DNA of 18,958 nt, from assembly GCA_034429275.1 (NCBI GenBank), contig DAOUFU010000014.1, positions 1-18,958 of the forward strand, in the 5' to 3' direction. Position 1 is the stretch's first letter. The number at the start of each line of letters is the position of its first letter. The translations under genes were made by a program, and so were the position numbers. This document shows, in pieces, positions 6,937 to 13,006 of the stretch. The notes under the pieces were generated by a model. That model was not told the origin of the DNA. It did not search any database and saw only the letters and a program-made list of their open reading frames with translations. This stretch comes from DAOUFU01 sp034429275. Lineage in GTDB: Bacteria; Chloroflexota; Anaerolineae; Aggregatilineales; Aggregatilineaceae.

Positions 6937-9282
6937 GTGAAAACCACACAGGCAGTAAGTACGGTTCGCGCAGAAGACCTGCGGCGCAGGATGGATACCG
7001 GACTGCGTGGTGCTTTGTTGGCGGCCTTTGTGCTGTTCGGAGCATTGATCTTCTCTGCGGACTCACTGCTTCCTTCGCGCAGCCAGGTTGTACTTGTCGC
7101 AGGGGAGGTCGCTCAGCAGAACGTCATTGCGCCACGCAGCCTGCAATATGAGAGTGAAGTACTCTCGCAGGCCAAACGTGAGGCTGCTATTGCGAATACG
7201 CGCCCGGTGTTTGATCCCCCCGATGCCAGTGTTGCCAGTGAGCAGCTCCAGCTCGCCCGCAATATCCTCGACTATATCGAGAACGTCCGCCATGATGATT
7301 TTGCGAGCATCGAGCGAAAAGTGAAGGATATCGATGCCATTACGGCTCTCGACCTCGATCCGTCTGTCACACGCGCGCTGCTTTCAATTGAAGATGAAAA
7401 CGCCTGGCGCTCGATTGATGCACAGGTCATACGGCTGTTGCAGCGTGTGATGGCGGGCGAGGTGCGCGATGACAATCTGGACGCGGTGCGAGACAACCTG
7501 CCGAACCTGATCAGCGCCAGTTACAGCGATACGGATGTCAAGATCATTACAGCGATTGTAGGCGATCTGCTGCGCCCAAATACGTTCTTCAACCAGGAAC
7601 TGACCCGGCAGGCGCAAATCGAGGCAGCGGAGAGCGTGCCCGCTGAGGTGCGGACATTCGCGCGTGGGCAGATGATCATACGCGAAGGTGAGATAGCTAC
7701 CCCCGCGCACATTGAAGCGCTGGAACGATTCGGGCTGCTACGTGTTACGTCGCGCAGAATCGAGCACTTCGTGGCTGGGCTGCTGGCGATGATCCTGACC
7801 ACAGTGCTGCTGCTCACTTATTTGCACAAGTTTCACTCCGGCCTGATGAATGACCTGCCGCTCATGGGTTGGCTGGCGGGATTGTTCTTGCTGTTCCTGG
7901 CAGGCGCGCAGATGTTAGACTCCGACAGCCAGGTTCAACCCTATTTTTATCCGGCGACAGCGCTGGCGTTGGTGCTGACGACCCTTGTTGGGCCGCAACT
8001 GGCGATTGTCGCGTCGCTGGCATTGGCGGTGCTGGTCGGCGTAATGTCGGGATATTCGCTGGAATTTGCGGTGTTGATCAGTGTGTGCGGGGCGCTGGGC
8101 GTGCTCAGCCTGGGGCGTACAGAACGGCTGAATGCCTATTTTGTCGCCGGCGGTGTCGTATGGCTGGTCAGTTCGTGTATCGCCCTGTTCTTTGCGCTAG
8201 GCACAGACAATTCACCATCGCTGTACACGGTATCGGTGCAGTTAGTAGGCTCGCTGGTGAACGGGCTGCTCTCTGGCGCAGTGGCGCTGGTGGGCCTGTA
8301 TGTGGTGAGCAACCTGCTCAATGTCCCCACAAGCCTGAAGATTCTGGAACTATCGCAGCCGAATCATCCTGCGCTCCAGCGCCTTCTTCGCGACGCGCCG
8401 GGTACCTACCAGCACAGCTTGCAGGTTGCCAACCTGGCGGAATTGGGCGCACAGCAGATTGGTGCCAACGCTTCGCTGCTGCGTGTTGCGGCCATGTACC
8501 ACGATATCGGCAAAATTCTGAACCCCCATTTTTTCGTTGAAAACCAGGCAGATAATGCTAATCCGCACACGGGACTAGCTGATCCAGCAGCCAGCGCCCG
8601 AATCATCATCGGGCATGTGACCGAAGGTAACCGCCTGGCCCGGCATTATCGGCTGCCGCACCGCCTGCGCGATTTTATTATGGAACATCACGGAACCACG
8701 CAGGTGATGTATTTTTATCAGCAGGCTCAAGAGATCGCCGCGCAAAAGGGTGAGATTGTCAACCTTGCGGAATACACCTATCCTGGCCCGCGCCCGCAAT
8801 CGCGCGAGACGGCGATCCTCATGTTAGCGGATGCTTGCGAGAGCAGCGTACGCGCTCGCCGCCCTCAGAACAAAGAGGAGATTGAGGAGACGGTCGATTT
8901 CATCTTCGAACAGCGTCTGCAAACCGGAGAACTCGACGACAGTGGGTTAACGTTGGGAGACCTTCGGTTGCTGCGCATGTCGTTTTTGACCGCACTTCAG
9001 GGTGTGTTCCATCCTCGAATAGCGTATCCGGGCACACCGAGCGCGGAGCAGGCTGCACTCGATGATCCATCTCGCTCACAGTTGAGCGACGGGAAGCCTC
9101 CGGCTGCTGCGGCAAAGAGCAGCCCAGCCAGAAAAGACGGCCTCTCAGAAGGCAGGAATGAGCAAGAGAAGTCAAAGGCATTGTCGTCCGGCATCGACCT
9201 GCCAGGGACACCCTATTTGAGCAAACCTGCCACCAAGGGCAAAGTCTTCCCCACGCGAGGTTCTGAGCAGCGGAAAGAGTGA
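6937..9282 (+). CDS. pgpH: Cyclic-di-AMP phosphodiesterase PgpH (7TM-HD family)
   Basis: 781 residues. An N-terminal helix (about 25-42) is followed by an extracytoplasmic 7TMR-HDED domain (about 50-275), a block of about six or seven membrane helices (about 277-462), and a cytoplasmic HD phosphohydrolase domain. The metal ligands are visible (numbering from GTG 6937): H493 (TYQHS), H522-D523 (YHDIGK), H560 (IGHV), H584-H585 (EHHG) and D632 (LADACES). The family hydrolyses c-di-AMP to pApA. Residues from about 700 onward are a low-complexity Ser/Lys/Pro/Ala tail beyond the HD fold, which would make it longer than the ~710-residue PgpH of Listeria. There is no ATG near the front; GTG 6937 has AAGGGGG 5 nt upstream, while GTG 6934 is possible but crowded. 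The stop is in the ybeY initiation region. Confidence 0.92.
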   Translation: MKTTQAVSTVRAEDLRRRMDTGLRGALLAAFVLFGALIFSADSLLPSRSQVVLVAGEVAQQNVIAPRSLQYESEVLSQAKREAAIANTRPVFDPPDASVASEQLQLARNILDYIENVRHDDFASIERKVKDIDAITALDLDPSVTRALLSIEDENAWRSIDAQVIRLLQRVMAGEVRDDNLDAVRDNLPNLISASYSDTDVKIITAIVGDLLRPNTFFNQELTRQAQIEAAESVPAEVRTFARGQMIIREGEIATPAHIEALERFGLLRVTSRRIEHFVAGLLAMILTTVLLLTYLHKFHSGLMNDLPLMGWLAGLFLLFLAGAQMLDSDSQVQPYFYPATALALVLTTLVGPQLAIVASLALAVLVGVMSGYSLEFAVLISVCGALGVLSLGRTERLNAYFVAGGVVWLVSSCIALFFALGTDNSPSLYTVSVQLVGSLVNGLLSGAVALVGLYVVSNLLNVPTSLKILELSQPNHPALQRLLRDAPGTYQHSLQVANLAELGAQQIGANASLLRVAAMYHDIGKILNPHFFVENQADNANPHTGLADPAASARIIIGHVTEGNRLARHYRLPHRLRDFIMEHHGTTQVMYFYQQAQEIAAQKGEIVNLAEYTYPGPRPQSRETAILMLADACESSVRARRPQNKEEIEETVDFIFEQRLQTGELDDSGLTLGDLRLLRMSFLTALQGVFHPRIAYPGTPSAEQAALDDPSRSQLSDGKPPAAAAKSSPARKDGLSEGRNEQEKSKALSSGIDLPGTPYLSKPATKGKVFPTRGSEQRKE

Positions 9283-9293
9283 GCATTTGTGCT

Positions 9294-9812
9294 ATGCACC
9301 GTTACCACGTCCATCTTCAGGTAAATCTAGATGAGGCAGCAGATATCCCCGCTGAGCGCCTGGCCGCTGCGGCAGAATGGGTATTGGAAAGGCACGGTGT
9401 GGCTGAAGGCACTGAGATCAGCCTGGTCATCAGCGATGATGAAGAGGTGCGAGCACTCAACCGTCAGTTTCGCGGCATTGATGCGCCGACTGATGTCTTG
9501 TCGTTCCCTGCAGAAATCGAACCGGTGCCGGATGACGTTGAGCTGGATGAAGATGAGACCAACGAATATCTGGGTGATCTCATATTGAGCCTGCCATATA
9601 TCCGGCGGCAGGCTGCTGCCGAGCAGCATAGCGTGAGCGACGAGCTATTGCTCGCAGTAATTCATGGCACGCTGCACTTACTGGGGTACGATCATGACTC
9701 ACCGGAGAATCAGGATGCTATGTGGGAGGCGCAAGCCGATGCTTTAGCGGCTTTTGGAGTCTCGATCGTTGTGCCGCGCTATGATTTTCCGGACGTTGAT
9801 GAGGAAGAATGA
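9294..9812 (+). CDS. ybeY: Endoribonuclease YbeY (rRNA maturation factor)
   Basis: 172 residues. The zinc site is HGTLHLLGYDH with H124, H128 and H134, and the conserved NRQFRGIDAPTDVLSFP (56-72) precedes it. Residues 79-90 are very acidic. YbeY is a single-strand-specific RNase involved in 16S 3'-end processing and ribosome quality control. The start is uncertain. ATG 9294 gives a family-like N-terminus (MHRYHVHLQVN) with GGAAAGAG about 14 nt upstream, and GTG 9279 would overlap the pgpH stop (GTGA) but has no well-spaced ribosome site. PgpH-YbeY adjacency is common in bacteria. Confidence 0.92.
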   Translation: MHRYHVHLQVNLDEAADIPAERLAAAAEWVLERHGVAEGTEISLVISDDEEVRALNRQFRGIDAPTDVLSFPAEIEPVPDDVELDEDETNEYLGDLILSLPYIRRQAAAEQHSVSDELLLAVIHGTLHLLGYDHDSPENQDAMWEAQADALAAFGVSIVVPRYDFPDVDEEE

Positions 9813-9859
9813 GCGAACAGCCGTGCAGGACGGGTTGATGGCTTGCGGAGGGTATGCGC

Positions 9860-10915
9860 GTGTCAGCACATAGACGAGGACGCGATGGGCGGCGTAGCAG
9901 TCGCGGACATGTCCGAGTAGAGCGAGGTCACGACTGGTTTCGGCTTGCAGGCGTAATGGCGGCAGTGGTCGCGCTGGTGATCACCGGCATTGTCTTGGTG
10001 ACGCGTTTCGTGATTCCTGCGATGGATGAGGAGCAGACAAAGACTGAAAACCGCACCTGGCTGGAATTCGAGTGGACCCGGCTGCCAGTTAATCAAAGTG
10101 CAGTCAATCAACTGGCGCAGCGCCTGAAGGACAACGCGATCACACGCGTGTACCTCGAAGCGAACGCATGGCAGGCGGATGGCGCAGTGATCGAAGGAGC
10201 TTACGCGGGCGAGTTTGTAACAGCATTGAAAACAGCTTATCCCGACCTGACCGTGCTGTTGTGGTTACGGATGAGTGGAGAGGAGATTAGCCAGGCGGAT
10301 CGTCGTGCGGCGGCAATTGCGCTGGCAGGGCGTGCAGTCCGCGAATGGCAGTTCGACGGCGTACAGCTCAACGCGCGGGCCGTTTACAAGGGAAGTGAAT
10401 CCTACGTGCAACTGGTGCGCGATCTTCGCGAGACGATAGGGGAAACCCGACTGCTGTCGCTCACCGTGCCGCCGGATCGCATCCCCACGAATCCGGATGT
10501 GCCGATCGGTACCACTCTGAACGCCGATCTTACCTGGGACATCAACTACAAGCAGCGTGTCGGACTGCTGGAAGTGGACGAGATGGTGATCATGGCTCAT
10601 GCAAGCGGGCTTCAGGATTCCGGGCAGTACAAGGTGTGGGTGAGTTACCAGGTTACCAGCTATATCGAAGCACTGCGCGAGCTAGAAGACCAGCCGGAGT
10701 TTGTGGTAGCGCTGCCCACTTATGATGGTGAGCCGGAACATAACCCGGCGGTAGAGACGATTCCTGCAGCAGTGGCCGGCGTTCGCCAGGGAATGGATCA
10801 GGCAGGCGCTGCACGCAAGCTGATCAAGGGCGTGGGACTATACGAGTATAAAACGACCGATTCGCTGGAATGGGCGCTCTATGCGGAAAACTGGCTGAAC
10901 AAAAAGACGAAGTAA
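9860..10915 (+). CDS. Membrane-anchored GH18-like protein lacking the catalytic acid
   Basis: 351 residues. A basic cytoplasmic tail (1-28) precedes one transmembrane helix (about 29-53), and the rest is external. The external part has the order of strands seen in glycoside hydrolase family 18 barrels: TRVYLEANAW, TVLLWLRMSG, WQFDGVQLNAR, LLSLTVPP (198-205), VDEMVIMAHA, FVVALPTYD and GVGLYEY-to-W near the end. The GH18 signature DGxDxDxE reads D166-G-V-Q169-L-N171-A-R173, so the proton-donor Glu and the supporting Asps are missing. It may be a non-catalytic sugar- or peptidoglycan-binding barrel; the fold call is by eye. I choose GTG 9860 because GGAGGG (9847-9852) is 7 nt upstream; ATG 9854 has only a 1-nt gap. 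It is the last gene before a strong terminator. Confidence 0.6.
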   Translation: MSAHRRGRDGRRSSRGHVRVERGHDWFRLAGVMAAVVALVITGIVLVTRFVIPAMDEEQTKTENRTWLEFEWTRLPVNQSAVNQLAQRLKDNAITRVYLEANAWQADGAVIEGAYAGEFVTALKTAYPDLTVLLWLRMSGEEISQADRRAAAIALAGRAVREWQFDGVQLNARAVYKGSESYVQLVRDLRETIGETRLLSLTVPPDRIPTNPDVPIGTTLNADLTWDINYKQRVGLLEVDEMVIMAHASGLQDSGQYKVWVSYQVTSYIEALRELEDQPEFVVALPTYDGEPEHNPAVETIPAAVAGVRQGMDQAGAARKLIKGVGLYEYKTTDSLEWALYAENWLNKKTK

Positions 10916-10962
10916 CTCCACTCGCACGTTTACGCTGCCGCTGCGACATTTCGATGACTGAG

Positions 10963-10994
10963 CCACCGCCCAAAACGGCGGTGGTTTGTTTGTT
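10963..10994 (+). terminator. Strong intrinsic terminator after the GH18-like gene
   Basis: CCACCGCC (10963-10970) pairs perfectly with GGCGGTGG (10977-10984) around a 6-nt loop, followed directly by TTTGTTTGTT. It separates the upstream genes from the hdr-mvh operon. Confidence 0.88.
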
Positions 10995-11068
10995 CATTAT
11001 AAGGAAACCGCAATTGACCATATCAAGCAAGATTGATGCAGGTTGCGTTTTTGCAATGTATTATCATA

Positions 11069-11086
11069 TTGTGAACAAATTCACAA
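11069..11086 (+). promoter_or_regulatory. Rex operator upstream of the hdr-mvh operon
   Basis: TTGTGAA (11069-11075), four spacer bases CAAA, and TTCACAA (11080-11086): a perfect 18-bp palindrome equal to the established Rex consensus TTGTGAA-N4-TTCACAA. Rex is a repressor that releases DNA when NADH is high relative to NAD+. Candidate -10 hexamers TATTAT (11059-11064) and TATCAT (11062-11067) lie immediately upstream, so the operator could cover the transcription start. I see no convincing -35 for either, so the exact promoter is unresolved. The rex gene is not in the window. Confidence 0.85.
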
Positions 11087-11091
11087 ATTCA
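11076..11091 (+). repeat. Tandem 8-bp direct repeat overlapping the Rex operator
   Basis: CAAATTCA occurs twice head to tail (11076-11083 and 11084-11091). The first copy supplies the spacer and half of the right arm of the Rex palindrome. It may be a by-product of the operator sequence or a second binding register. Confidence 0.6.
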
Positions 11092-11447
11092 AATGGTAAT
11101 CTGAGGGGAATGATTATGATTAATGTCTCGTCTCAATAGGATGAAATACACACAATTTCTCTCTGGACACCTCATAACATAGACATAAGGACTCAAGGCC
11201 CTCTGGGTATTGGATGCGCGTGCTTTGAAGGAGGTGCACGAAACGGCGTGGCGAAAACACCCGCTTTTTGAACTAGAGCCTTATGTCTCACCGTGCACGT
11301 CGCAGGGGCGCGGCGCTGACGGAGAGCCAAGATTTCGTTGTATTTGTGAAATTCAACTAGTCCTTTCCTGCGAGTTCTTCGCAGGGTACCGGCGTGTACG
11401 GTGAACCGCGCAGTTGGGTGCACTAACGCCAAGGAGGTCTACCTCCC
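11087..11447 (+). other. Long untranslated, structured leader of the hdr-mvh operon
   Basis: About 360 nt between the Rex operator and the hdrC start hold no convincing gene. Visible structure: an imperfect stem at 11246-11264 followed by TTTTT (possible attenuator); an inverted repeat at 11337-11357 (GTTG-T-ATTT, loop GTG, AAAT-T-CAAC, one mismatch); a perfect stem CCTGCGA/TCGCAGG (11367-11385); GGCGT (11391-11395) able to pair with ACGCC (11426-11430); and the ribosome-site hairpin at 11433-11446. A second AAGGAGGT (11228-11235) is not followed by a meaningful reading frame. I recognise no known riboswitch class. Confidence 0.5.
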
Positions 11448-11450
11448 TTG
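11433..11450 (+). promoter_or_regulatory. Self-complementary Shine-Dalgarno hairpin at the hdrC TTG start
   Basis: The strong ribosome site AAGGAGGT (11431-11438) is immediately followed, after CT, by ACCTCC (11441-11446). GGAGG (11433-11437) can pair with CCTCC (11442-11446) around a 4-nt loop. The TTG start is at 11448, 9 nt after the ribosome site. Folding would hide the site, so translation may depend on an upstream alternative structure or factor. Confidence 0.55.
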
Positions 11451-12029
11451 AATCGCGAAAAAGAGAACACGCTTCGCCAGCAGGTAATCAAAGCCACTCC
11501 TGGGGGTGAACTTCTTACGCAGTGTCTGCAATGTGGTTCGTGTGGGGGATCATGCCCATCGGCAACCGATATGGACCACACCCCCAGGGCACTGTTTGCG
11601 TTGATCAATGCGGGCGATGAGGAAGAGGTGTTGAGCAGCAACACCCCCTGGTACTGCGTCTCGTGCTACACCTGCATGGTGCGCTGCCCACAGCAAATCC
11701 CTATCACCGACATCATGTATACGCTTAAGCAGATGGCGATCAAGCGCGGTCACTACGACCATGCACACGCGATCAAATTCTCCGAAACATTTGTCGGGTT
11801 TGTGGAACAGCGTGGGCGCAGTTTCGAGGCCGGACTGGCAACGCGTTACTTCCTGTTTCACCGACCGCGCCAGTTAATCCAGCATCCCTTCAAAATGGGG
11901 CTGATGGGTGCGAACATGATTCGTCGTAACCGATTGGCGCTGCGCCCGAAGTCGATCCGGCAGATGGATCAGCTTCACGCTATTTTGGAGAAAGCTAAGG
12001 CGCTGGCTGCCGAGGAGGAGGGCGCATGA
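11448..12029 (+). CDS. hdrC: Heterodisulfide reductase subunit C (HdrC-like)
   Basis: 193 residues. Two [4Fe-4S] motifs are complete: C26-x2-C29-x2-C32-x3-C36 (CLQCGSCGGSCP) and C70-x2-C73-x2-C76-x3-C80 (CVSCYTCMVRCP). The rest is helical. HdrC wires electrons from HdrA to the HdrB active site. The start is TTG (MNREKENTLRQQV) preceded by a perfect AAGGAGGT; no in-frame ATG occurs before the first cluster. It is the first gene of hdrCBA-mvhDGA, and its stop overlaps hdrB by 4 nt (ATGA). Bacterial HdrC homologues need not act on CoM-S-S-CoB. Confidence 0.92.
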   Translation: MNREKENTLRQQVIKATPGGELLTQCLQCGSCGGSCPSATDMDHTPRALFALINAGDEEEVLSSNTPWYCVSCYTCMVRCPQQIPITDIMYTLKQMAIKRGHYDHAHAIKFSETFVGFVEQRGRSFEAGLATRYFLFHRPRQLIQHPFKMGLMGANMIRRNRLALRPKSIRQMDQLHAILEKAKALAAEEEGA

Positions 12030-13003
12030 GTCCGCAAAGCTACATGTACTATCCTGGCTGCTCACTGCAGCATCGCAGTCACGCTTACGAGATCGCAGCG
12101 CTTGCCATCGCGCGAGACCTGGGGTTTGAGCTTGTCGAGCTGGATGACTGGAACTGCTGCGGGGCAACCGAGTATTTCTCGATCAACCGGCTACCAGCCT
12201 ATGCGCTGGTGGCGCGCAACCTCGCTATTGCTCAAAAATCCGGAGCGAAAGAATTGGTTGCGCCGTGCAGCGCTTGTTTCCTCAACCTGAACAAGACCAA
12301 CAAGCACCTGAAGCGTCATGCTGATCTGGCTGACAAGGTGAATCAGGCTTTGGGTGCGGGGAATCTGCATTATGACCCAGGATCGGTTCGTGTGCGCCAC
12401 CTGCTCGAAGTGGTCACGACTGATTTTGGCATGGACCGCTTACGGGAGTTGACCAAACGCCCGCTGCACGGCCTGAAACTTGCTCCTTACTATGGCTGCC
12501 TGGTCGCGCGTCCCGACAGCGTGTTTGACAGCGCCGAGCAACCTACCACGATGGACAAGATGTTTGAAGCGGTAGGGGCCGAGGCCGCATCGTTTTCGTT
12601 GAAGACGTTCTGCTGCGGTGGACATATGACCCAGATCAGCGAGACGACGGCGCTAGAGATGATTCATAAGATCATCAAGGGTGCGGTTGATAGTGGGGCG
12701 GACGCCCTGGTGACGATTTGCCCGATGTGCCAGCTCAACCTGGATGTGTATCAGGAGCAAGCGAACCAGCTGTTCGAGACCAATTACCATATGCCAGTCA
12801 TGTATTTTACTCAAGTCCTTGGGCTGGCATTCGGTTATTCGCTTGACGAGTTGGGGGGAGGGCAGGAATTCGTCCCGCTGCGCCCGGTTGTGGACCGCAT
12901 CCAGGAACTGCCGCCTCCCAAAGCCCGGCGTGAACGCCGCTCCAAGCACGCACTGCCTCTCCCGATCATGCCAGACGGCACCACAGATGGCGCAGGAGTG
13001 TAA
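12026..13003 (+). CDS. hdrB: Heterodisulfide reductase subunit B (HdrB-like), two CCG domains
   Basis: 325 residues with two complete CCG (cysteine-rich) motifs. The first is C12, C44-C45 and C81-x2-C84 (GCSLQ, NCCG, PCSAC); the second is C158, C196-C197 and C232-x2-C235 (YGCLVARP, FCCGG, ICPMC). In methanogens these two motifs ligate non-cubane [4Fe-4S] clusters that cleave the heterodisulfide. All ligands are present, so disulfide-type reduction is plausible, but the substrate here is unknown. Residues from about 285 form a Pro/Arg-rich basic tail that looks dispensable to the fold. GAGGAGGAGGG lies just before the ATG. hdrA starts 3 nt after the stop. Confidence 0.93.
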   Translation: MSPQSYMYYPGCSLQHRSHAYEIAALAIARDLGFELVELDDWNCCGATEYFSINRLPAYALVARNLAIAQKSGAKELVAPCSACFLNLNKTNKHLKRHADLADKVNQALGAGNLHYDPGSVRVRHLLEVVTTDFGMDRLRELTKRPLHGLKLAPYYGCLVARPDSVFDSAEQPTTMDKMFEAVGAEAASFSLKTFCCGGHMTQISETTALEMIHKIIKGAVDSGADALVTICPMCQLNLDVYQEQANQLFETNYHMPVMYFTQVLGLAFGYSLDELGGGQEFVPLRPVVDRIQELPPPKARRERRSKHALPLPIMPDGTTDGAGV

Positions 13004-13006
13004 CTC

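Noticed and set aside
11014..11067. TTGACC (11014-11019) as the -35 of the hdr promoter
   Set aside because: A good -35 by itself, but no acceptable -10 lies 16-18 nt downstream; the TATTAT/TATCAT hexamers are more than 35 nt away.
11210..11404. 64-residue TTG-initiated frame in the hdr leader
   Set aside because: No ribosome site at its start, no recognisable motif, and it overlaps the inverted repeats at 11337-11385. Not supported as a gene, though a small protein cannot be excluded.
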